Source: an uncultured Synergistia bacterium (GTDB taxonomy: Bacteria > Eremiobacterota > SpSt-956 > JAKJGF01). From it: a DNA stretch of 8,607 nucleotides. The position numbers and the translations under genes were made by a program. The stretch lies in contig CALARM010000831.1 in the NCBI GenBank assembly GCA_937888925.1, positions 1 to 8,607 on the forward strand, in the 5' to 3' direction. Of this stretch, positions 1 to 5,991 are shown one piece after another (within the stretch, counting starts at the first letter, position 1; the number at the start of each line of letters is the position of its first letter). The notes beneath the pieces were generated by a model. It did no database searches. It had not been told where the DNA came from and saw only the letters and a program-made list of their open reading frames with translations.

Positions 1-28
1 GAAATTCTATAAATTATTTAAATAATAC

Positions 29-57
29 TTGACTCTAAATTACTGCTAATGTATTAT
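29..57 (+). promoter_or_regulatory. Sigma-70-type promoter of the AbiEi-like gene
   Basis: A -35 box TTGACT (29-34) and a -10 box TATTAT (52-57) are separated by exactly 17 bp, the usual sigma-70 spacing. Transcription would start near 64, about 25 bp before the ATG at 90. The -10 box sits in the middle of the palindrome at 40-68, so a protein bound there would block polymerase. Confidence 0.7.
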
Positions 58-68
58 ATTAGCAGTAA
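40..68. promoter_or_regulatory. Palindromic operator over the -10 box
   Basis: Two perfect 11-bp arms, TTACTGCTAAT (40-50) and ATTAGCAGTAA (58-68), flank a 7-bp centre that is itself nearly symmetric. The symmetry axis falls within the -10 box. AbiEi antitoxins are known to bind inverted repeats in their own promoter and repress the abiE operon. This is therefore inferred to be the autoregulatory operator of the gene at 90-686. Confidence 0.7.
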
Positions 69-89
69 AAAAGATGCAGGGAATAATTT

Positions 90-686
90 ATGGATAACTT
101 GATTAAATACTTTAAACGTAAGAAATACTGCCGGATGAAAGAGCTTAAAGAAGCATCTTTCCAGACAAGGGATATTGCTAAACTCTGCCAGAAGGAAATA
201 ATATATAAAATCAAACCAGGTCTTTATCGCCTTTCAGATATAAAGGAAGTTCCCGGCATAAGTTCCGGAATAATTGATGTATGTCAGGCTATTCCTGAAG
301 GTGTTATATGTCTTATTTCTGCACTGGATTTCTATGAACTTACCACCTTTAATCCCCATGAAATATATCTTGCCGTGCCTCATGAAAAGAAAGTTTCTAA
401 AATTATATATCCTCCTGTGAAAATTTTTTACTTCCCGGAAAGATTTTACAGACCCGGTATAAATACTATAAAAACACCTTATGGTTCTGTGAAAATATAT
501 AACAGGGAAAAAACAATCTGTGATATGTTCCGTTATCGTAAAAAGCTGGGAGAAGATCTGGCTCTTGAAGGATTAAAAAATTATTTAACCCTTGAAGAAG
601 CAAGCATGAGGAAAATAAGAGAATATTCGGTAATCTGTCAGGTTAAAACAGTAATTTCTCCTTATGTAAAGGCGATTGTTGCATAA
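90..686 (+). CDS. AbiEi-like antitoxin and transcriptional autorepressor
   Basis: A 198-residue protein resembling AbiEi-family antitoxins of type IV toxin-antitoxin systems. Residues 1-50 look like the winged helix-turn-helix, ending in the family-typical GLYRL (44-48). The rest matches the C-terminal antitoxin domain, with SALDFYELT (77-85) and the signature KTICDMFRYRKKLGEDLALE (141-160). In this family the N-terminal domain binds operator DNA and the C-terminal domain is needed for antitoxicity. The length is normal for the family and the frame is intact. The ATG follows GCAGGGAA. The stop codon overlaps the next ATG by one base (TAATG), the usual coupling to an abiEii toxin gene, but that toxin is truncated here. 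The protein may persist as an orphan regulator or as protection against related toxins. Assignment rests on motif recall, not a search. Confidence 0.8.
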   Translation: MDNLIKYFKRKKYCRMKELKEASFQTRDIAKLCQKEIIYKIKPGLYRLSDIKEVPGISSGIIDVCQAIPEGVICLISALDFYELTTFNPHEIYLAVPHEKKVSKIIYPPVKIFYFPERFYRPGINTIKTPYGSVKIYNREKTICDMFRYRKKLGEDLALEGLKNYLTLEEASMRKIREYSVICQVKTVISPYVKAIVA

Positions 687-829
687 TGAATGGAAAATCA
701 AAAAAGCAGAGAACTATAAAAAATATGCCTGCCTCAGTCAGAGAAAAACTATTAAATCTTTCAAGACAGACCGGACGTGAGTTCAATTCCATACTCCTCC
801 AATATTTTCAGGAAAGATTTCTTTACTGA
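686..829 (+). pseudogene. AbiEii-like nucleotidyltransferase toxin, N-terminal fragment
   Basis: A 47-codon frame begins at the ATG overlapping the antitoxin stop (TAATG) and ends at TGA 827-829. Its sequence NMPASVREKLLNLSRQTGRE, followed by FNSILLQYFQERFLY, matches the opening helices of AbiEii-type nucleotidyltransferase toxins, where the text normally continues as RLS and runs to roughly 250-300 residues. Homology stops exactly at Tyr47, just before the TGA. None of the catalytic nucleotidyltransferase core (the GS...D.D type motif) follows. Beyond the stop the sequence changes to an HNH endonuclease C-terminus in another frame, so this is a deletion or recombination junction, not a simple point nonsense mutation. 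The fragment cannot be an active toxin. Confidence 0.75.
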
Positions 830-1077
830 AAGTTGCCGCTAAAGGGATATGTGATTTATGTGCTGATAAAGCTCCTTTTAATAATAAAGCCGGTAATCCT
901 TATTTAGGATGTCATCATATTACCTATCTCTCTGAAAACGGTAAAGATGGCCTTAAGAATTGTGTTGCTCTATGTCCTAATTGTCATGCAAAAATGCATG
1001 CCCTTAATTTAGACGAAGATAAAGAAAAACTTTTAAAAATTGCCAACCAGCGTTATGAAAAGATTTTTATAAATTAG
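829..1077 (+). pseudogene. HNH endonuclease, C-terminal domain fragment without a start
   Basis: From about 829 a frame ending in TAG (1075-1077) encodes a recognisable zinc-bound HNH (McrA-like) domain: CDLC (850-861), YLGCHHITYLS with the HH pair at 913-918, then ALCPNCHAKMH (967-999) with the two zinc cysteines and the final histidine, followed by a helical tail. HNH nucleases of this type cut DNA, often as the C-terminal part of a larger restriction-like protein. No in-frame ATG, GTG or TTG precedes the domain, and the frame is closed by TGA at 778-780. Its N-terminal part is therefore missing, lost at the same junction that truncates the toxin. It is probably not translated, although the motif residues remain intact, which suggests recent breakage. 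Confidence 0.75.
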
Positions 1078-1091
1078 ATTTTTCTGTAATG

Positions 1092-1105
1092 TATATTCGA
1101 ATATA
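1092..1105. repeat. 14-bp perfect palindrome
   Basis: TATATTCGAATATA is self-complementary and lies 14 bp after the HNH fragment stop, in the 136-bp gap before the next gene. It lacks a U-tract, so it is not an obvious intrinsic terminator. It could be an operator for the downstream gene or chance in AT-rich DNA. Confidence 0.3.
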
Positions 1106-1152
1106 AAGAAAAATTAAAACTACAGTTGATAAAATTAATTCGAAGTAGGAAT

Positions 1153-1182
1153 TTGAAGGAAATTTGTTTGATTTAATAGAAT
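1153..1182 (+). promoter_or_regulatory. Possible promoter of the nuclease-zincin gene
   Basis: TTGAAG (1153-1158) and TAGAAT (1177-1182) are separated by 18 bp, and a start near 1189 would leave a short leader. Matches to the sigma-70 consensus are partial, so this is only a candidate. A strong Shine-Dalgarno AAGGAGG (1200-1206) lies 7 bases before the ATG at 1214 and decides that start. Confidence 0.3.
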
Positions 1183-1213
1183 AACCGGTTAAAAGTATTA
1201 AGGAGGTTGTAAA

Positions 1214-2119
1214 ATGTTAATAAATGATCTGTTTGATTTAAACAAGGGGCTTTCATTTAATTTATGGGATGTTCCCAACATAACTGCACAACCAGGTGTA
1301 CTGAATACTCATATTGTATGGCCTCAAAAAAGGAATGGCGTCATACGTATCAGTGAACAGGAAGCAAGGGTTTTGTATTGTAATTTACTAAATCAGTCAT
1401 CATACTATTACTCAATAGAAACGCCAACGACAATGGTATATACCCAAACAGGAAATACACTATTGAGTGCAAATACAGACTTAAGTTTATATGAATATGT
1501 TGGTAATAAATTCAATAAAATTGTTAACATCGAATTTAAAGGCCCTAATAGCAATGGAGAAAGTATCAGAAAAGACATCGAGAAAATAATAATAGAAGGT
1601 ATTACGGGAAACTGGTTTCATACAATTAGTAATATAGATGGGGGAACATTGCCTTCTCTTTTTGATAAATTTATTAATTCGTTTCAAATATGGTTTAAAA
1701 TTAATGATGGAACTATAAAAAATTTACAAAACAAAATTAGTAATAATAAATTAGAAAATATAAAAACGTTACACCATAAAGGACTTTCAGAAAAAGATTT
1801 AATGGTTTTTTTATTACAAAAGGAATTTGATAAAGAGGAAATTAAAATGGTTATGAACTATGCTCATGCCTTTAATAAGTTACCTCAGGATAAAGAGATA
1901 TCTATCTTGTTCTGTTTTTGTGTTCTGGAAAAGAAATGGGCATGTATAAAACATTTCGATTATAAACCATCATTACATAATTTTAATACTTATGTTCAGG
2001 ATTTTTTTAAACTTGATTATTCTATAAAATCAGGAATAATTCAGATGGTGAATCCATATGGATGGTCTCTTTTTTCAGTTCCATTTCCATTAAAAAAAAA
2101 CAAGAACTCCGTGGTATGA
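1214..2119 (+). CDS. Possible PD-(D/E)XK nuclease-like protein, 5' part of a frameshifted gene
   Basis: The first frame encodes 301 residues behind a near-consensus Shine-Dalgarno. I do not recognise a named family. Residues about 45-160 have the pattern of a PD-(D/E)XK nuclease core: a helix with glutamates (48-51), TDLSLYEY with Asp89, a strand ending in E-F-K (107-109), then a basic helix (IRKDIEK, 118-124) and a conserved-looking NWFHTISNIDGGTLPSLF segment (133-150). The function is inferred from motif order only. Residues 190-217 (GLSEKDL...FDKEEI) form a small two-helix module that recurs after the frameshift. The last residues (NKNSVV) come from the wrong frame: at the A-run 2092-2100 the coding signal passes to the frame used at 2094-2906. 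The natural product is most likely a 563-residue protein spanning 1214-2906. Confidence 0.6.
   Translation: MLINDLFDLNKGLSFNLWDVPNITAQPGVLNTHIVWPQKRNGVIRISEQEARVLYCNLLNQSSYYYSIETPTTMVYTQTGNTLLSANTDLSLYEYVGNKFNKIVNIEFKGPNSNGESIRKDIEKIIIEGITGNWFHTISNIDGGTLPSLFDKFINSFQIWFKINDGTIKNLQNKISNNKLENIKTLHHKGLSEKDLMVFLLQKEFDKEEIKMVMNYAHAFNKLPQDKEISILFCFCVLEKKWACIKHFDYKPSLHNFNTYVQDFFKLDYSIKSGIIQMVNPYGWSLFSVPFPLKKNKNSVV
2092..2100 (+). other. A9 homopolymer frameshift site
   Basis: Nine consecutive A join the frame of 1214-2119 to that of 2094-2906. The upstream frame ends at TGA 2117-2119. The downstream frame is blocked upstream by TAA 2091-2093. The switch must therefore happen within 2094-2116, and the A9 run is the only slippery sequence there. 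Loss of one A (or a net +1 shift) restores PFPLKKTRTPWYEI and a single 563-codon frame. A9 tracts are known to cause RNA polymerase slippage, as in Thermus dnaX. A sequencing indel, phase variation and true gene decay are the alternatives. Confidence 0.8.
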
Positions 2120-2906
2120 AATTACTGAAGAAACCATAGAAAAATTAAAAGGGAACATACCTGAGGAAAAAAAGAAAGATATAGGAGAATTAAAGGGTAA
2201 AAAATTAGGAAAAAAAGAATTAGAAAAAAAACTTTGTGATTCAGGTTTTAACCAAGACGAAATACCTGAAATATTAAAAAATGCTAAACCTAAAAATTAT
2301 TTTTACTGTATCACAGATTACGAGAAGTATCTTATTGATTTGCTTATGAGAAAAACCCAGCAGGGAGGCTATAAATCTGCTGCTCTTCCAAAGATCTATC
2401 TGTCCTTTGAAAACCCACCTATTTTTATTTCCGAACCTCGTTTAGAAGAGGGTTATATGCTAGATTTTCTCCCTATTGAAGAACTTCTTGGATGTTATAT
2501 ACCAAGCCTGAAAATTGTAATTCTTTATGACATAGGTTTAGAATGGTATAGCACAAAGCGGAACGTAAATAAAGATCTTTTAAGGGCCGTGGTTCTGATT
2601 CATGAAATAGCCCATTGGATAAGTCATCTTCTTCCGAAAAGGGGTATTAAAGAATGGCCTCTCAAATTTTATGAAGATACAGATATAAATGTACACGAAG
2701 GTTGGGCTCAATTACTGACATATTGGGTTGTAGATGAAGTAGACAGAGATATAGAAAATACCTTTAAAAAATTGAATACTAACCAACCGGCTCCCTATAA
2801 AATCTACGAACATTTCACAAAATACTGGATAGAAGAAATAATGGATTCTCTGGCACATCTCAGAACACTTGGAAAACCTGCAGAACTTCAGGATTGGAAA
2901 CCATAA
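2094..2906 (+). CDS. Zincin-like HExxH metallopeptidase domain, 3' part of a frameshifted gene
   Basis: The frame is open from 2094 and encodes residues 296-563 of the restored protein. A lysine/glutamate-rich stretch (305-340) holds the second copy of the helical module (residues 331-357). A globular domain follows from about 362. Its helix AVVLIHEIAHWISHL has the zinc-protease motif H463-E464-x-x-H467, and VHEGWAQL 28 residues later supplies Glu495, a plausible third zinc ligand as in gluzincin-type folds. No signal peptide is present, so it would act in the cytoplasm. No ATG, GTG or TTG occurs in frame before TTG 2340 and ATG 2346, and neither has a well-placed Shine-Dalgarno. This supports the segment being the tail of the 1214 gene rather than a free gene. 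The substrate is unknown and the exact family is not recognised. Confidence 0.65.
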   Translation, partial: KKTRTPWYEITEETIEKLKGNIPEEKKKDIGELKGKKLGKKELEKKLCDSGFNQDEIPEILKNAKPKNYFYCITDYEKYLIDLLMRKTQQGGYKSAALPKIYLSFENPPIFISEPRLEEGYMLDFLPIEELLGCYIPSLKIVILYDIGLEWYSTKRNVNKDLLRAVVLIHEIAHWISHLLPKRGIKEWPLKFYEDTDINVHEGWAQLLTYWVVDEVDRDIENTFKKLNTNQPAPYKIYEHFTKYWIEEIMDSLAHLRTLGKPAELQDWKP

Positions 2907-2972
2907 TCCACCGGCTAAAATATTTTCTCCTTGTTATAACCTTGTTATGACAGGGATATGAGATAAAATACA

Positions 2973-2989
2973 TTCACCATTTTGGTGAA
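2973..2989 (+). terminator. Small hairpin after the zincin frame
   Basis: TTCACCA and TGGTGAA form a perfect 7-bp stem with a 3-base loop, 66 bp beyond the stop at 2906. The following sequence (GTAATTTT) has only a short T-run after several other bases, so terminator function is a guess. The 3' arm is repeated directly at 2994-3003. Confidence 0.3.
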
Positions 2990-3182
2990 GTAATTTTGGT
3001 GAAATATAAAAGGAAATATGTGTTATCAAAATTCACTAAAAGCATTATATTGTCTCTTACCTATTCATATGACATTGGATAGATCGGATTATAACAGTTT
3101 TAAAGGAGTTGATATTAATATACGAATTTTTACAGAGTAAAATATTGCAACTTACTATATCTTTAATAATTACTCTAAAACA

Positions 3183-3225
3183 CTGCAAAAATTGAAAATT
3201 TTTGCTATAAAAAACATTTTTGCAG
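3183..3225. repeat. Three-arm inverted repeat able to form alternative hairpins
   Basis: CTGCAAAAAT at 3183-3192 can pair with ATTTTTGCAG at 3216-3225 (10 bp). The same segment, as GCAAAAATT (3185-3193), can instead pair with AATTTTTGC at 3197-3205 (9 bp, 3-base loop). The two hairpins are mutually exclusive. It lies about 50 bp beyond the 3' end of the minus-strand gene at 3274. Function is unknown. Confidence 0.45.
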
Positions 3226-3273
3226 ACTTAACCTCTGTAAAAAAATCAGCCGGAGGATTTTGGGAAAGCCGTT

Positions 3274-4563
3274 TTATAGACTAACTACCAATCTCTTTCG
3301 AGGTTCAATTACATTATTACTGAACCTCTCAAATATCTCCCAGTGTTCGGTATGAATCGGAACAACCTGGGCCGGCTTCAGTGTATCAATCAACTCCTTA
3401 ACCGTATCAAAACTGGCATGACCCGAACTATGAACATCCTCCACTATCACACCGGCATCCTCCAGGCTTCTCAAAAAAGCCCGGATTTTTTCACCCTCTT
3501 TATACCCCTGCCACATAGAATAAATGAGTTTAGCCCCTTCGAGATTATCGAGTCTTTCCATAGAGCCCAGCATAGTATTTCTCACAAGCAATAAATATTT
3601 CCCCGGTTCACTCTGCATTTCTTCCTCTGTAACTTTATAATCTTTATACCTGTAAAGTATATCCTTATTCCCCGCATCTGCAATCATATTCGATATGGGA
3701 GAATGATAGGAAACCCTGATTTTATAACTGCCATTTACCTTCGGAACCTTTCCGTCAATCTGATCCAGAACATAAGCCTGATAGGGATCTATCACAAGAG
3801 TCCTGCCACTCCTCAGAGCAGCCTTATAAAAAGAAACAATTCTATCTATATTTTGCGTAGAAGAAAAACCAAAAACAAAACCCTCTGTATTTTTACATAT
3901 CTCAAAAATCCTTTCCTCTCCTTCTTCTTCTGTCATAACTTTGCTATCTTTATCACCTATTGCCGTACCTTCCACCAGTAAAAGATCCACAGGAAGAGGA
4001 CACTGTTTAAGAAAACTTTTAAATAGCTTTCCCTTTCTGCCATGACTTCGAAAATCACCTGTGTAAACAATTCTTTTCCCATCTGCCTCTACCAGGAAAA
4101 CATAAGAATCACAGGCAGAATGATCTATAAGATAGGGAGTAATAAGAATATTACCGATAGAAAAAGATTTCCATGAATTTATATAAACAGGATTTTTCGG
4201 AATCTCTTCCCATTCTTTACTGATAATCTTTCCAATATTCATCATTTTATGAGATACCTGTCCGAGATAACAGGGTATATCAGGATGAACATACCTGAGC
4301 CACCCGTAATGGTCCAGATGATAATGGGAGATTAAAATTCCGTCAATAACAGGATTACCATCCCATTTATACAGGCCATTAACTGACGGAAGAATTCCCT
4401 TTGCCAGCAATTCTTCACCGCAGGTAATATCCGTATTAAAAAGACTCCCGTCTTCATTGGTAATAGGAATACCGATATCTATAATCAGTTTCGTATTTCC
4501 GCTGACTAATTCAACACAATTCCCGCCTATCTGATTTGCTCCTCCATGAATAATGACTTTCAT
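3274..4563 (-). CDS. MBL-fold beta-CASP hydrolase, RNase J-like
   Basis: A 429-residue cytoplasmic protein with a full metallo-beta-lactamase core. Numbered from ATG 4563, the motifs are HGGANQIGGN near the N-terminus, the zinc motif HYHLDH (80-85), a DHSACDS histidine (148), YTGDF with the metal-ligand aspartate (170), SSGHASFDTVKELI (379-392) and a final VVPIHTEHWEIF (401-412). The SGH...P.H arrangement at the C-terminus is typical of the beta-CASP/RNase J group, so RNA (less likely DNA) cleavage is the inferred activity. It is shorter than housekeeping RNase J (about 550) and lacks that protein's C-terminal domain. I place the start at 4563 because GGAGGA (complement of 4571-4576) lies 7 bases upstream. 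The ATG at 4578, adding five residues, lacks such a site. It is divergent from the WYL regulator gene and may be under its control. Confidence 0.85.
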   Translation of the reverse strand: MKVIIHGGANQIGGNCVELVSGNTKLIIDIGIPITNEDGSLFNTDITCGEELLAKGILPSVNGLYKWDGNPVIDGILISHYHLDHYGWLRYVHPDIPCYLGQVSHKMMNIGKIISKEWEEIPKNPVYINSWKSFSIGNILITPYLIDHSACDSYVFLVEADGKRIVYTGDFRSHGRKGKLFKSFLKQCPLPVDLLLVEGTAIGDKDSKVMTEEEGEERIFEICKNTEGFVFGFSSTQNIDRIVSFYKAALRSGRTLVIDPYQAYVLDQIDGKVPKVNGSYKIRVSYHSPISNMIADAGNKDILYRYKDYKVTEEEMQSEPGKYLLLVRNTMLGSMERLDNLEGAKLIYSMWQGYKEGEKIRAFLRSLEDAGVIVEDVHSSGHASFDTVKELIDTLKPAQVVPIHTEHWEIFERFSNNVIEPRKRLVVSL

Positions 4564-4612
4564 AATCTTATCCTCCATTACTAAAATTTCCCCATATTAT
4601 CTCCCTACCCTG

Positions 4613-4641
4613 TTGTATTTTTCATTTTATTCTATTATAAT
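4613..4641 (+). promoter_or_regulatory. Promoter toward the WYL regulator gene
   Basis: TTGTAT (4613-4618) and a consensus TATAAT (4636-4641) have a 17-bp spacer. A second TATAAT (4651-4656) could serve an alternative start but has only a poor -35. The leader before the ATG at 4698 would be about 50 bases, with a weak Shine-Dalgarno (AGAAAGAAG). Confidence 0.5.
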
Positions 4642-4663
4642 CAATTATAGTATAATGCGTCAT
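4634..4663 (-). promoter_or_regulatory. Promoter toward the RNase J-like gene
   Basis: On the minus strand, ATGACG (4663-4658) and consensus TATAAT (4639-4634) have an 18-bp spacer. Its -10 box overlaps the -10 box of the plus-strand promoter (4636-4641), so polymerase could occupy only one at a time. The surrounding sequence CTATTATAAT...AATTATAG (4632-4650) is nearly symmetric and could be an operator. Confidence 0.4.
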
Positions 4664-4697
4664 ATACTGAATAAAAAATATAGAAAGAAGTTTTTTT

Positions 4698-5924
4698 ATG
4701 GATAAACAAGAAGGAACAGATATAGCAGGAAAAGAATCAGAGGAAGATAAAGATTCGGACGATAATAGCCTGTTACTTTATAAAACCCTTCAGCAGGACA
4801 TAGATAAAACATTAAATAACAGTAAAAAATCCTCAGAAGAAAATAAGAAAATTACCACTACATGCAGATTACTTTCTATGCTCATTAAAAAAGAAATAGA
4901 TGAAACATCAGAAGAAGAAACAAAGGGAGGACATAATAAAATAACAAATATCCTCAGATTACTTTCTATATTAATTAAACAGAATTCAGTTAAAGATAAG
5001 GAAAAAGATAAACTGATAAATCTTGCAGCTCGCCTTGGATGCAGCGTGCCGGCTTTAAAGAAATATATGAAAGAAATAAAAAGATCTTTTGATATTATCT
5101 ATACTCTTGAAGATATGAGATTTTCCATTAATTTTGACAGAGAAGAATCAAAGTATAAATTTTATTCTGACACCAAATTTCTCGTTCTGACCGTTCAGGA
5201 AATGAAAACATTGTATGAAACAGTAAGGTGTTTTTCAAGGCAGTTCAGTGTTCCCTTTAAAGGTCTGAATAACCTTGAAAAAAAGATTTATAGTACCATT
5301 GAGAAAGACATAAGAGAAAATCTGAATAAACCTGTTGAAATATCAGGCCCTCAGATAAAGAGAAATTTATCTGTCAGCCTTGATATGATAAATGAAGCAA
5401 TAAACGAAAGATATAAACTTGAAATAAGCTATATAGCATCATCCCATAAAGACCCGGTTATAAGGAAAATTGTTCCTTATTCTCTTATGTTTCATAATTA
5501 CGAATGGTATATAAGAGCTTTCTGTTTACAGGATAAAATTGTAAAAACCTTCACTATTAACCAGATAGTCAGAATGGAAATCAAAAAAATAAGTAAAAGT
5601 GAGGCAAAATTATTGCCAGATAATCCAGATACAGAGCCGGAACATATGTGGGACTGGAAAGGAACAAAAGAAAAAGAAGTTAAGATAAAATTTACAGGTA
5701 ATCAGGCTGAAATAATGAAAAAGAAACTTCAATACAGAACAGAACATCCAAGCCAGAGATTTAGCATATCTGGAAAAGATCTGCTTGTGTTTTTTAAAGT
5801 AAAAAATCCTTCTTATATGATATCATGGATATTACAGTTCAAATCTTCTGCAGAAGTAATTGAACCGGAAAGCCTCAGAATACAGATAAAGAAAACATTA
5901 ATTTCTATGCAGGCTTTATATTAA
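4698..5924 (+). CDS. WYL-domain transcriptional regulator
   Basis: A 408-residue regulator of the WYL class. An acidic, lysine-rich N-terminus (1-50) is followed by two near-identical segments, KITTTCRLLSMLIKK (51-65) and KITNILRLLSILIKQ (81-95), exactly 30 residues apart. The second begins a helix-turn-helix whose recognition part is LAARLGCSVPALKKYMKEIK (109-128). A linker leads to the WYL domain (about 230-296), with YSLMFHNYEWYIRAF (261-275) carrying the W-Y signature. A C-terminal WCX-like domain (about 325-405) follows. WYL domains sense ligands, often nucleic acid or nucleotides, and some such regulators (BrxR, CapW) control phage-defence genes. The likely target is the divergent RNase J-like gene, its own promoter, or both. 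The start ATG has a weak ribosome binding site, but no better one lies upstream. Confidence 0.85.
   Translation: MDKQEGTDIAGKESEEDKDSDDNSLLLYKTLQQDIDKTLNNSKKSSEENKKITTTCRLLSMLIKKEIDETSEEETKGGHNKITNILRLLSILIKQNSVKDKEKDKLINLAARLGCSVPALKKYMKEIKRSFDIIYTLEDMRFSINFDREESKYKFYSDTKFLVLTVQEMKTLYETVRCFSRQFSVPFKGLNNLEKKIYSTIEKDIRENLNKPVEISGPQIKRNLSVSLDMINEAINERYKLEISYIASSHKDPVIRKIVPYSLMFHNYEWYIRAFCLQDKIVKTFTINQIVRMEIKKISKSEAKLLPDNPDTEPEHMWDWKGTKEKEVKIKFTGNQAEIMKKKLQYRTEHPSQRFSISGKDLLVFFKVKNPSYMISWILQFKSSAEVIEPESLRIQIKKTLISMQALY
4839..4984 (+). repeat. 30-codon tandem duplication inside the WYL regulator
   Basis: Two approximate 90-bp units encode the KIT...RLLS.LIK segments. The identical core CAGATTACTTTCTAT occurs at 4865-4879 and 4955-4969, exactly 90 bp apart. 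DNA-level identity points to fairly recent duplication of the first helix of the DNA-binding domain, with the frame kept. Confidence 0.65.
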
Positions 5925-5966
5925 AAAATCAACAATTTATTTACCCGACCTCCCTTTGACCTGTCG

Positions 5967-5991
5967 CGATAATTTAATCATTAAATTATCG
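5967..5991. promoter_or_regulatory. 25-bp perfect palindrome, probable operator
   Basis: Arms CGATAATTTAAT (5967-5978) and ATTAAATTATCG (5980-5991) are perfectly complementary around a single C. No T-run follows on the plus strand, so an operator is more likely than a terminator. It begins 6 bp after a TTGACC box (5956-5961) that could be a -35 element, although no well-spaced -10 is seen. It lies 42 bp after the WYL gene stop and is a candidate binding site for that or another dimeric regulator. Confidence 0.5.

Larger units (their letters stand above)
2907..3273. other. 367-bp non-coding region between convergent genes
   Basis: No convincing gene lies here. It holds a direct repeat CCTTGTTAT (2929-2937, 2940-2948), a 7-bp hairpin TTCACCA/TGGTGAA (2973-2989), a second copy of TTTTGGTGAA (2994-3003), and a run of GCAAAAAT-type inverted repeats (3183-3225). 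A 40-codon frame at 3018-3140 (starts MCYQNSLKAL) has AAGGA only 4-5 bases before its ATG and no recognisable similarity. I treat it as unproven. On the minus strand, downstream of the gene ending at 3274, a weak 6-bp AT stem (3242-3247 with 3256-3261) is followed by a short T-run and might help terminate transcription. Confidence 0.5.

Noticed and set aside
686..1077. Toxin-HNH fusion by ribosomal frameshifting
   Set aside because: A -1 shift would be needed, but no slippery heptamer or downstream structure is seen near 811-829, and the halves come from unrelated proteins. A deletion junction is simpler.
1487..1687. Minus-strand 66-codon frame
   Set aside because: It lies wholly inside the 1214-2119 coding frame, has no ribosome binding site of note and no recognisable sequence.
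2340..2906. Independent 188-codon gene starting at TTG 2340
   Set aside because: There is no ribosome binding site at a good distance, and the same frame is open and coding-like back to 2094, where it meets the upstream frame at the A9 run.
3343..3981. Plus-strand frames of 83 and 92 codons
   Set aside because: Both are antisense to the strongly supported RNase J-like gene and read as low-information complements of it.
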